From an uncultured Opitutales bacterium (GTDB lineage Bacteria; Verrucomicrobiota; Verrucomicrobiia; Opitutales; UBA953), in the NCBI GenBank assembly GCA_934675585.1, contig CAKUQY010000009.1, forward strand, positions 7,924 through 71,923: DNA of 64,000 bases. Direction: 5' to 3'. Under the pieces are notes generated by a model. The model saw nothing but the letters and a program-made list of their open reading frames with translations. It had not been told where the DNA came from and searched no databases. Positions 47,140-55,049 of this stretch are shown here, one piece after another. The number at the start of each line of letters is the position of its first letter. Position 1 is the stretch's first letter. The position numbers were made by a program, and so were the translations under genes.

Positions 47140-48558
47140 ATGCTTACCCTCTGTCTTGATTGTGGCGCGACCAATGTTCGCGCGATGCTTGTTGATAACA
47201 ACGGAAAAATCGTTGGCAAAGCGTCATCTCCTAACGCGACAATCCCCGGCGTCGAAAATCCTGATTTTCACGTTTGGGACGCGGATCGCATTTTGAATCA
47301 GCTTGAAACTTGCGCGCAAAAAGCACTCACGGGCTTGGACGCTTCGCAAGTCAAAGCCGTGACGATTACGACTTTTGGCGTTGACGGCGCGCTGGTCGAT
47401 GCCGCAGGAACGCAACTTTATCCCGTGATTTCGTGGAAATGTCCGCGCACGGCGGCAGTGATGGCGAACATCGAAAAATATTTGCCACAGGCGGAACTCA
47501 ACCGCATTTCGGGCGTGGGCGCGTTCGCGTTCAATACAATTTACAAATTGATTTGGATCAAAGAAAATCGTCCAGAATTGCTCGAAAAAGCGCACGCTTG
47601 GCTGTTTATTTCAAACTTGCTCGCGTTTCGTTTGACGGGAACGATGGCGACCGACCGCACAATGGCGGGAACGTCGCAATTAACCGATCTCGCGACGGGC
47701 GAATTTTCCGAAAAAATTCTCGGCGCGATTGGCTTGAAAAAATCGTTGTTCCCGCCAATGGTCGATGCAGGAAAAATTATCGGGAACGTCACGCCCGAAG
47801 CCGCGAAAAAACTCGGCATTCCCGCGGGAACGCCAGTGATTTCGGCGGGACACGACACGCAGTTCGCCGTTTTCGGCTCGGGAGCGGGCAAGGACGAGCC
47901 CGTGCTTTCTTCGGGAACGTGGGAAATTTTGATGGCGCGCTCTTCTCGCGCGGTGCTTTCTCCCGAAGATTACAAAGATGGCGCGACGGCGGAACTCGAC
48001 GCCGATCCCGCGTTGAGAAATCCCGGCTTGCAATGGATTGGTTCGGGCATTATCGAATGGGTGAAAGCACTTTTTTACAAGGGCGAAAGTTTTGATACGA
48101 TGGACGCGGAAGCGGCGGAAATTCCGTCAGGAAGCAACGGTGTGAAACTCGTTCCCGACTTTCTTCCGACCGACCCGAACGGTGGCGCGATTACGGGGCT
48201 TGTACTCGGCAGAACGCGCGCGCATGTTTATCGCGCGGCGATGGAGGCGCTGACTTTCCGTTTGCGTTCCCGCCTGGCGCGACTCGAAGCCGTGGGCGGT
48301 TTCAAAAGTGAATCGCTGGTGCTTGTCGGCGGCGGTGCGCGCAATAAAATTTGGACGCAGATGCGCGCCGACATTCTCGGCATTCCCGTAAAAGTTTCAA
48401 AAGTTTCTGAAAGCACAGTTTTGGGCGCGGCGATGTTCGCGTTTGCTGGCGCGGGAGCGTTCCCGTCGCCCGAAGCCGCCCGCGAAGCCTTCGGCATCGA
48501 ATATGAAACGTATTTGCCAACGAATAATTACGCAGAGATTTTGTCCCGTGCTAAATAA
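47140..48558 (+). CDS. fucK: L-fuculokinase
   Basis: 472 residues, FGGY family. It matches Escherichia coli FucK closely in recalled segments: LCLDCGATNVRAM, TFGVDGALVD, SWKCPRTAAVM, ISGVGAFAFNTIYKL, ISAGHDTQFAVFGSGAG, PVLSSGTWEILM and LVLVGGGARNKIW. It phosphorylates L-fuculose. fucA and fucU lie 2 kb downstream in the same direction, split off by the restriction-modification genes. Start at 47140 because the upstream in-frame TTG lies inside the leader. Confidence 0.93.
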   Translation: MLTLCLDCGATNVRAMLVDNNGKIVGKASSPNATIPGVENPDFHVWDADRILNQLETCAQKALTGLDASQVKAVTITTFGVDGALVDAAGTQLYPVISWKCPRTAAVMANIEKYLPQAELNRISGVGAFAFNTIYKLIWIKENRPELLEKAHAWLFISNLLAFRLTGTMATDRTMAGTSQLTDLATGEFSEKILGAIGLKKSLFPPMVDAGKIIGNVTPEAAKKLGIPAGTPVISAGHDTQFAVFGSGAGKDEPVLSSGTWEILMARSSRAVLSPEDYKDGATAELDADPALRNPGLQWIGSGIIEWVKALFYKGESFDTMDAEAAEIPSGSNGVKLVPDFLPTDPNGGAITGLVLGRTRAHVYRAAMEALTFRLRSRLARLEAVGGFKSESLVLVGGGARNKIWTQMRADILGIPVKVSKVSESTVLGAAMFAFAGAGAFPSPEAAREAFGIEYETYLPTNNYAEILSRAK

Positions 48559-48569
48559 CTTGATAGAAT
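48541..48569 (+). promoter_or_regulatory. Promoter of the DNA methyltransferase gene, leaderless layout
   Basis: TTGTCC (48541-48546), 17-bp spacer, TAGAAT (48564-48569), ATG 6 nt later. The -35 lies inside the end of fucK. Confidence 0.55.
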
Positions 48570-48575
48570 ACCTAC

Positions 48576-49850
48576 ATGACTAAACACACAATAATTAATG
48601 GCGATTGCCGTCAAATGAAGGAATTAGCAGATAATTCAGTTCATTTGATTGTTACTTCGCCACCTTATTGGCAGTTGAAAGATTATGGAAGTTCAGAACA
48701 AATTGGTTTTAACGATTCGTATGAAGAGTATGTAAACAATTTGAATTTGGTTTGGAAAGAATGTTTTCGTGTTTTGCATGATGGTTGTCGTTTGTGTATA
48801 AACATTGGTGATCAGTTTGCGCGCTCGGTTTATTATGGACGTTATAAAGTAATTCCTATCCACTCTGAAATTATTCGTTTTTGCGAGGCGGCAGGGTTTG
48901 ATTTTATGGGTCAAATTATTTGGCAAAAATCGACGACGATGAATACGACTGGTGGTGGAGCCGTGATGGGGAGTTTTCCGTTCCCGCGCAATGGTATCGT
49001 AAAATTAGATTTTGAGTATATTTTGCTTTTTAAAAAGCAGGGCAAGGCACCGATGCCAGCTTTAGAGCAAAAGAAAAATTCAGAAATGACAAATGCAGAA
49101 TGGAATACTTATTTTAGTGGTCATTGGTATTTTAATGGAGCCAAACAAGATAAGCATTTGGCGATGTTTCCAGAAGAATTGCCAAAGCGTTTGATTAAAA
49201 TGTTTTCATTTGAAGGTGAAACCATCTTGGATCCATTTTTGGGAAGTGGAACAACTGCGTTGGCTGCAAAAAATTTAGGGAGAAATTCTGTCGGCTACGA
49301 AATTAATTCAGATTTTATTCCAATAATTAAGGAAAAAATTGGCGGTAACACACTTTTGGAAACTTGCGAAATTAGAGAATTGAAACAAAATTTAACAGAA
49401 AAAGAAGAGATTTTGTCTGCGATAAAATCGTTGCCGTATCAATTTGTCGATGTTCATAAAATTGACAAAAAAATTGATGTGAAAAAGCTACAATACGGTT
49501 CAAAAATTGATGCAAAATCTACGGGAACGCGCGAGGAGCTTTTTACGGTTAAAGAAATTATTTCGCCAGAATTATTGCGGCTTAGCAATGATTTGGTAGT
49601 GCGTTTAATTGGTGTAAAACAAGATTCACAAGTTAACGGGAACGCAATTGTGTATTTGAGAGAAAAACTTCACAAAAAACGTGTGTTTTTGCGTTATGAC
49701 GAGCAAAAATACGATGCTCAAAATAATTTGTTAGTTTATCTTTATTTGGAAAATAAAACATTTGTGAATGCGCATTTGATTCGCGACAAAATGGCTCTTA
49801 TCGATGACGGTATGAATTTTAAATATAAACAAAAATTTCAAAACTTGTAA
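48576..49850 (+). CDS. Type II DNA methyltransferase, beta-class (TSPPYW)
   Basis: 424 residues. The catalytic motif IV TSPPYW comes first (about residue 28), and the AdoMet motif I region LDPFLGSGTTALAAKNLGR follows at about 217, the order of beta-class N4-cytosine/N6-adenine enzymes. SPPY favours N4-cytosine. A C-terminal extension of about 150 residues is unassigned. It is AT-rich with few GC-ending codons, unlike fucK, consistent with transfer. It still contains two or three 9-mer-type copies (48981 exact, ACGGGAACG at 49522 and 49637). Pairs with the nuclease gene 4 bp downstream. Confidence 0.88.
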   Translation: MTKHTIINGDCRQMKELADNSVHLIVTSPPYWQLKDYGSSEQIGFNDSYEEYVNNLNLVWKECFRVLHDGCRLCINIGDQFARSVYYGRYKVIPIHSEIIRFCEAAGFDFMGQIIWQKSTTMNTTGGGAVMGSFPFPRNGIVKLDFEYILLFKKQGKAPMPALEQKKNSEMTNAEWNTYFSGHWYFNGAKQDKHLAMFPEELPKRLIKMFSFEGETILDPFLGSGTTALAAKNLGRNSVGYEINSDFIPIIKEKIGGNTLLETCEIRELKQNLTEKEEILSAIKSLPYQFVDVHKIDKKIDVKKLQYGSKIDAKSTGTREELFTVKEIISPELLRLSNDLVVRLIGVKQDSQVNGNAIVYLREKLHKKRVFLRYDEQKYDAQNNLLVYLYLENKTFVNAHLIRDKMALIDDGMNFKYKQKFQNL

Positions 49851-49854
49851 TAAT

Positions 49855-50493
49855 ATGGGAAAAGAATGGATATTAAATAGTGCAATGAATAGATTTCAGC
49901 TTAATTTTAAGCGAAATGTCGGTCCAACTTCAGAGTCAATTAGAAAATGCTCGCCAAAATCTTTGCAAGAATGGCAAAAATTTTATTATGAAAATGTGAA
50001 AAGTGAAGCTCATATTGAAGAGCTCGGTAGAAAGCTTTATATTAAAATTAGCGAAGTGCTTCAAAAAGAAATTGTAGAAATTACCGAGCAAGATTGTATT
50101 GATTATATGAAAAATCTTGTAATCAATAGAACTTATGATGGTTATACAACTGAAATTTCAACAATTTATGGACAATTGGAGAAAATTTTAAATGTAAAAA
50201 TTGAACCAGCCACAGACGAATGGGATCGTCTGTTTAATGTTGATTTTTTTATTCAAATTAGTGAAAAATTTATTGGTTTGCAAATAAAGCCAATTAATAA
50301 AGGTGTTCAAATCCCTGAAATTTTTAAAGAGTATTCATTGCAAGAAAAAACTCATAAAAATTTTACAGAAAAATTTGGAGGAAACGTTTTTTATATTTTT
50401 TCACAGAAAAATGACAATAATAAAAAAGAAATTGTAAACAAGGAAGTTTTTCCTGAAATCGAAAAAGAAATTGAGCGTTTGAAATCCCTTTAA
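49855..50493 (+). CDS. Restriction endonuclease, MjaI-like family
   Basis: 212 residues. The sequence begins MGKEWILNSAMNRFQLNFKR and has NVGPTSESIRKCSPKSLQEW, INRTYDGYTTEISTIYGQL, then the nuclease-like core EWDRLFNVDFFIQI...GLQIKP (an Asp and a Q-x-K pair). These segments fit the MjaI restriction enzyme family, whose named member cuts CTAG; specificity here is inferred only. Strongly AT-rich and free of the 9-mer. It ends 24 bp before fucA. Confidence 0.7.
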   Translation: MGKEWILNSAMNRFQLNFKRNVGPTSESIRKCSPKSLQEWQKFYYENVKSEAHIEELGRKLYIKISEVLQKEIVEITEQDCIDYMKNLVINRTYDGYTTEISTIYGQLEKILNVKIEPATDEWDRLFNVDFFIQISEKFIGLQIKPINKGVQIPEIFKEYSLQEKTHKNFTEKFGGNVFYIFSQKNDNNKKEIVNKEVFPEIEKEIERLKSL

Positions 50494-50517
50494 TTTTAAA
50501 TTTAACCCAAAAAACTT

Positions 50518-51342
50518 ATGAGTAATAATGATTCAGACTGGTCAATCAAACCAGAACTCCCTAACTACGTTTTCCCGTGGGAAAAACACGATCCGCGTTC
50601 CCGCGAGGAAGTCGAAGCGTTTTTCAACTGCGACGAAATTCGCGTAATCAAAGAACGTATGTGCGACATCGGTCGCCGCCTTTGGAAGCGCGAATATGTT
50701 GACGGGAACGGCGGAAACATTTCCGTTCGCGTGGCTAAAAATCTTCTTCTTTGCTCGCCGACGCTTTGTTCCAAGGGCTTTATGCGTCCCGAAGACATTT
50801 GCATGGTCGATATGGAAGCGCGCCAAAAAGCTGGCATCCGTCCTTCGACGAGCGAAGTCAAAACGCACATCGCGATGATGAAATCGGTCGGCGTTAATTC
50901 GTGTATTCACGCGCATCCGCCGCACTGCAACGCGTTTTTGTTCGCGGGAATCGTGCCACCGTCGGGCATCAATCCCGAAGCGGACATTTTCTTGGGGCAC
51001 ATCGCGCTCGCGCCTTACGGCACGCCTGGTTCACCCGAAACCGCTGAAGCCGTCGCCAAAGCGGCGAAGCAATCGACCGTCGTTTTCATGGAAAATCACG
51101 GCGTAATTACGGGCGCGCGCCACGTTGAAGAGGCATATTGGTTTATGGAAAATGCGGACGCTTACAGCCGCATGGTTTTGCTCGCCGCGGGACACAAAGC
51201 GCCGCTCAATCAGGTCGGGCCGCAAGGCGTGGCGGATTTTCTCGCGATTCGCAAATCGATCGGCTATGCCGTTCCCGAAAACCAGCCGCTTTACAATATG
51301 GAAACCTTTGCTGGCTACAAAATGGGCAAGGCGGGAAAATAG
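50518..51342 (+). CDS. fucA: L-fuculose-phosphate aldolase-type class II aldolase
   Basis: 274 residues, longer than E. coli FucA (215) through an N-terminal extension. Class II aldolase motifs: GNGGNISVRV, the catalytic/zinc segment IHAHPPHCNAFLFAG, and ENHGVITGARHVEEAYWFMEN supplying the last zinc His. The enzyme splits L-fuculose 1-phosphate into DHAP and L-lactaldehyde. fucU follows 24 bp later and fucK precedes the restriction genes, supporting the fucose role. Confidence 0.82.
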   Translation: MSNNDSDWSIKPELPNYVFPWEKHDPRSREEVEAFFNCDEIRVIKERMCDIGRRLWKREYVDGNGGNISVRVAKNLLLCSPTLCSKGFMRPEDICMVDMEARQKAGIRPSTSEVKTHIAMMKSVGVNSCIHAHPPHCNAFLFAGIVPPSGINPEADIFLGHIALAPYGTPGSPETAEAVAKAAKQSTVVFMENHGVITGARHVEEAYWFMENADAYSRMVLLAAGHKAPLNQVGPQGVADFLAIRKSIGYAVPENQPLYNMETFAGYKMGKAGK

Positions 51343-51366
51343 TTTAACCTTTAATTTTTACGCAAA

Positions 51367-51786
51367 ATGTTAAAAGGAATTTCTCCGTTTATCGGTCCCG
51401 AACTTTTGAAAATTCTCGCGGAAATGGGCCACGGCGATGAAATCGTCATTTCCGACGCGCATTTTCCCGCGCACACGTTTAACGCGCGAGTTGTGCGCGC
51501 GGACGGCGTTCCCGCGGACTCGCTTTTGGCTGGTATTGTTCCGCTTTTCGAACTGGACGCTTATGCCGTTCCCGTCGTGATGATGGCTCCCGTTCCCGGC
51601 GATTCGCTCGACCCTAAGGTTGAAGAAAAATATCGCAAGGCGCTGGATTATTCTGGCGAAATCGAACGCATGGAGCGCTACGCGTTTTACGAGCGCGCGA
51701 AAAAGGCCTACGCGGTTGTCATTTCTGGCGAAACGGCAAAGTACGGGAACGTTATTTTGAAAAAAAGCGTTACACCCTGCGCTTAA
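51367..51786 (+). CDS. fucU: L-fucose mutarotase (FucU/RbsD family)
   Basis: 139 residues, as usual. Family segments: [34 protein letters not shown] in pieces, where His22 and Asp30 are the conserved catalytic area, and [10 protein letters not shown] at the end. It interconverts alpha and beta L-fucose for the isomerase. It is the last native gene before the GC-rich block. Confidence 0.92.
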   Translation: MLKGISPFIGPELLKILAEMGHGDEIVISDAHFPAHTFNARVVRADGVPADSLLAGIVPLFELDAYAVPVVMMAPVPGDSLDPKVEEKYRKALDYSGEIERMERYAFYERAKKAYAVVISGETAKYGNVILKKSVTPCA

Positions 51787-51801
51787 CAAAATGATCATGT
51801 A

Positions 51802-53466
51802 ATGAAAAAACAATCGAAGAATCCGACGAAATACGTCTTCATCACCGGCGGCGTGGTGAGTTCCCTCGGCAAGGGTATCACGAGCGCGTCCCTGGCGCTG
51901 CTCCTGAAGAGCCGGGGGTACAAGGTGTTCATGCAGAAGCTCGATCCATACCTGAACGTCGATCCGGGCACGATGAGCCCGTACCAGCACGGCGAGGTGT
52001 TCGTGACGGACGACGGGGCGGAGACGGACCTCGACCTCGGCCACTACGAGCGCTTCGCGGGGGTGACCTGCTCGAAGGCGTCGAACTACACGTCGGGGCG
52101 CATCTACTCGGTCGTCCTTGCGCGCGAGCGCGCGGGCGGCTACCTGGGAGGTACGGTGCAGGTGGTGCCGCACATCACGAACGAGATCAAGGACGCCATC
52201 AAGTCCGCCGGCGAGCATGACTGCGACATCGTCCTCTGCGAGATCGGCGGCGTCTCGGGCGACATCGAGTCGCTGCCGTTCCTGGAGGCGGCGCGGCAGT
52301 TCCGCTTCGAGCAGGGCTACGACAACACGTGCTTCGTCCACCTCACGCTCGTTCCCTACCTGAAGGCGGCGGGCGAGCTGAAGACGAAGCCCTCACAGCA
52401 TTCCGTCGGGCAGCTCCGCGCCATCGGCATCATCCCCGACATCCTTGTGTGCCGCACGGAGATGCCGATCCCGCAGGAACACCTTGCCAAGCTTGCGCTC
52501 TTCTGCAACGTGCGTCCCGAGCGCGTCATCGAGGAGAGGGACGTGACGGACTCCGTCTACGCGATCCCGCGCGAACTCCGCAAGCAGGGACTGGACGAAG
52601 AGGTGCTGAAGCAGCTGCACCTCGACATCTGGCCGATCAAGCACACGGTGTGGGATACGCTCGTGAAGAAGGCGACACAGCCGAAGAAGAGCTGCACGAT
52701 CGCGCTCGTCGGCAAGTACATCGCGATCCGCGACGCCTACAAGTCGGTCCACGAGGCCCTGCACCATGCGGGCATGGCGCATGACTGTAAGGTCCACGTG
52801 AAGTGCATCGAGGCGGAGGAGCTGGAGAAGAATCCGTCGCTCCTCAAGGGCGTGGACGGCATCCTCGTGCCGGGCGGCTTCGGCAGCCGCGGCGTGCCGG
52901 GCAAGTGCCTCGCGATCAAGTATGCGCGCGAACACAAGATTCCGTTCCTCGGAATCTGCCTGGGGATGCAGTGTACGGCGATCGAGTACGCGCGCGATGT
53001 CGTCGGCTGGTCGGATGCGAACTCGACGGAGTTCGATCCGAAGACGGCGCATCCCGTCATCGACCTCATGGAGACGCAGAAGGGCGTCACGCAGAAGGGC
53101 GGCACGATGCGCCTCGGCGCGTACCCGTGCGTCGTCCGGAAGGGCACACTCGCGGCGAGGCTCTACGCGCCCGCCTACGGCGAGAAGGGCAAGGAGGACT
53201 TCACGATCTCCGAACGCCACCGCCACCGCTACGAGCTCAACTACGACTCGGAGGGCCGCAAGGCGCTGGAGGCGGCGGGGCTGAAGGTGTCCGGCACGTC
53301 GCCGGACGGCACGCTCGTCGAGATCGTCGAGCTGCCGGATCACCCGTATTTCATCGCGGGGCAGTTCCATCCCGAGTTCAAGAGCCGCCCCACCGCGCCG
53401 CACCCGCTTTTCGACGGACTCGTCGCGGCGGCACTGAAGCAGAAGCAGAAGAAGGGCGCGAAGTAG
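51802..53466 (+). CDS. pyrG: CTP synthase
   Basis: 554 residues, full length. The synthetase half starts [22 protein letters not shown] in pieces with [15 protein letters not shown]; the glutaminase half has the nucleophile Cys in LGICLGMQC and the final [11 protein letters not shown]. It aminates UTP to CTP with glutamine. Its codons are extremely GC-rich after about codon 10, while the first codons (ATGAAAAAACAA) look native, so the left join may lie within the start of this gene. glmS follows 12 bp later. Confidence 0.93.
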   Translation: MKKQSKNPTKYVFITGGVVSSLGKGITSASLALLLKSRGYKVFMQKLDPYLNVDPGTMSPYQHGEVFVTDDGAETDLDLGHYERFAGVTCSKASNYTSGRIYSVVLARERAGGYLGGTVQVVPHITNEIKDAIKSAGEHDCDIVLCEIGGVSGDIESLPFLEAARQFRFEQGYDNTCFVHLTLVPYLKAAGELKTKPSQHSVGQLRAIGIIPDILVCRTEMPIPQEHLAKLALFCNVRPERVIEERDVTDSVYAIPRELRKQGLDEEVLKQLHLDIWPIKHTVWDTLVKKATQPKKSCTIALVGKYIAIRDAYKSVHEALHHAGMAHDCKVHVKCIEAEELEKNPSLLKGVDGILVPGGFGSRGVPGKCLAIKYAREHKIPFLGICLGMQCTAIEYARDVVGWSDANSTEFDPKTAHPVIDLMETQKGVTQKGGTMRLGAYPCVVRKGTLAARLYAPAYGEKGKEDFTISERHRHRYELNYDSEGRKALEAAGLKVSGTSPDGTLVEIVELPDHPYFIAGQFHPEFKSRPTAPHPLFDGLVAAALKQKQKKGAK

Positions 53467-53470
53467 GAGG
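53464..53470 (+). promoter_or_regulatory. Strong Shine-Dalgarno of glmS
   Basis: AGGAGGG sits 8 bases before the glmS ATG and overlaps the pyrG stop. Native genes in this window mostly lack such a site. Confidence 0.8.
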
Positions 53471-53478
53471 GACACGCC

Positions 53479-54429
53479 ATGTACGGCATCGTCGGATTCT
53501 CCAGTCACACGCAGGGCGCCTGCCGCCCGCTCGTCAACGGCCTGCGCCGGCTCGAATACCGGGGCTACGATTCGGTGGGCGTCGCCCTGGAGTCGGCGGA
53601 CGACCTGCGCGTCTTCAAGCGGACGGGCAAGGTCGCCGAACTCGACAAGCTCCTCGCGCGGGAACTCCCGGAGGCCGAGCGCGGCAAGTACACGCTGAGC
53701 ATCGCCCACACGCGCTGGGCGACGCACGGCCTGCCGACGGAGGCGAACGCGCACCCGCAGGTCGCGGACGGCGGGCGGCTCGCGCTCGTCCACAACGGCA
53801 TCATCATCGAGAACTACGCCGCCCTGCGCGCGAAACTGGAGAAGCGGGGCTGTGTCTTCGTCTCGCAGACCGACACCGAGGTTCTTGCGCACCTCATCGC
53901 GACGTTCGATACGGGCGACTTCATGGCGGCCGTCTCGCAGGCCCTGAAGCAGGTCGAGGGCACCTATGGCCTCGCCGTCCTCTCCCGCCGCCACCCGGGC
54001 GAAATGATCGTCGCCCGCCGGGGCTCGCCGCTCATCATCGGCGTCGGCGAGGGCGTAACCGTCGTCGCGAGCGACGTCTCGGCCATCGTCTCGCATACGC
54101 GGCAGGTCGTCTACCTCGAGGACGGCGACATCGCCCGCATCACGCCGGAGGGGGCGGACATCTTCACGCTCGACAACGCGCCCGTCGCGCGCGACGTCCA
54201 GGAGATCGAGTGGGACGCGGCGGCGGAGAAGGACGGCTACGACCATTTCATGCTCAAGGAGATCTTCGAGCAGCCCGAAGCGCTCCGCAACGCAATCCGC
54301 GGGCGGCTCGACCACGCAGGCGGCACGGCCGTCCTCGCGGGCCTCAACCTGCCGCCGCGCGAGCTCGCGACGATCCGCCGCGCCGTCACTTCCCAGGTGT
54401 CGTTGGAAATTTTGCGCGTGGCGACGTAA
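53479..54429 (+). pseudogene. glmS: Glucosamine-6-phosphate synthase, truncated (GlmS')
   Basis: Only 316 codons of the usual 600 or so. The glutaminase domain is complete: Cys nucleophile in MYGIVGF, RRLEYRGYDSVGVAL, AHTRWATHG and HNGIIIENY. The frame follows GlmS to PRELATIRRAV (about 54388), where ACGTS of the isomerase domain should follow; instead 14 foreign codons (SQVSLEILRVAT) run to a stop. Both SIS sugar-isomerase domains are lost, so it cannot make glucosamine 6-phosphate. The break coincides with the edge of the GC-rich block. Confidence 0.9.
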
Positions 54430-54836
54430 ACGCCGCCTTGCGAAGCGGGGTCAGAAATCGCCGCCGTTCCCGTTTCCACCAGCCAAACATCGCGGTAAAT
54501 TCCGCCGAAATACGAAAAATCTAATTGTTCTTGCGGTTTTCCCGGAGGAAAATCGGGGTCGTTCGAATTGTCGCAAATTACTCGCAGTTCGTTCCCGCGC
54601 GCTTTTAGTTTTCCCGTTACTTCGAGATGAATCGGGTGAAAGCCACCGAAGCGTTCGCCGATTTTTTCGCCGTTCAGGAAAATTTCGCTTTTGCCCATGA
54701 TCGCTTCGAAATGCAGAAACTGACGGCGGTTTGTCGTTTTGAAGTCGAAGCGTTTTATGTATTCCGCGCGTCCTTGATAATTGCTCCCGCCAGAAACTTC
54801 AAAATCTGTGACGTTCAGCGTGTGCGGCAGATTCAC
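54388..54836 (-). pseudogene. N-terminal fragment of a GH2 (beta-galactosidase-like) gene
   Basis: From 54836 the minus strand reads VNLPHTLNV, then RQFLHFEAIMGKSEIFLNGEKI and GNELRVICDNS, DFSYFGGIYRDVWLVE: the sugar-binding jelly-roll of glycoside hydrolase family 2. Near NDTWEVT it runs into the reverse of glmS and the barrel with the catalytic Glu residues is missing. Upstream the frame stays open to about 54960 without a clear start, in part through 9-mer-encoded Gly-Gly-Asn repeats. The native base composition shows it belonged to this genome. Probably cut by the block insertion or by the chimeric join. Confidence 0.8.
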
Positions 54837-55013
54837 GCGCGCTTTGAAGCCGTTCCCGCGATGATTAGCAGTGCCGCGCCGAATGCCGTTCCCGCCGCGC
54901 GTATTTTCGCCAAACAGTGCGTTAAAAAAACCGTAAAATATTCGCTTCTCATGGCGCTCATTGTATTATTTTTTTGCCTGTTTCGCGAACGTTTTTTTGG
55001 GCGTTGCTGTCGT

Positions 55014-55042
55014 TTGCGGGAACGTTTTTTTGCTGTTATAAT
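55014..55042 (+). promoter_or_regulatory. Promoter of the S9 peptidase gene, leaderless layout
   Basis: TTGCGG (55014-55019), 17-bp spacer, TATAAT (55037-55042), ATG 7 nt later. The -35 overlaps a 9-mer copy. Confidence 0.6.
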
Positions 55043-55049
55043 TTGCTGT

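Larger units (their letters stand above)
51790..54392 (+). other. GC-rich foreign or chimeric block carrying pyrG and truncated glmS
   Basis: Within some 40 bases after fucU the sequence turns GC-rich with G/C in nearly all third codon positions, and returns at about 54390 in the middle of two genes. It contains no exact 9-mer copy in 2.56 kb, against several per kb outside. glmS in it has a strong Shine-Dalgarno (AGGAGGG), unlike its surroundings. No integrase, tRNA, direct repeat or inverted repeat marks the borders. It could be a recombined fragment from another bacterium or an assembly chimera. Confidence 0.85.

Noticed and set aside
51786..54400. Integrative element boundaries (att repeats, integrase) around the GC-rich block
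   Set aside because: I see no direct or inverted repeat at the two edges, no tRNA and no recombinase.
52393..54524. Long open frames of 570-640 codons on both strands inside the GC-rich block
   Set aside because: They are shadows of pyrG and glmS. Extreme GC in third positions removes stop codons in other frames; their translations are Arg/Ala-rich with no domain.
54627..55049. N-terminal extension of the S9 peptidase by 141 codons
   Set aside because: It runs antisense over the GH2 fragment, and a signal peptide and promoter sit exactly at 55050.
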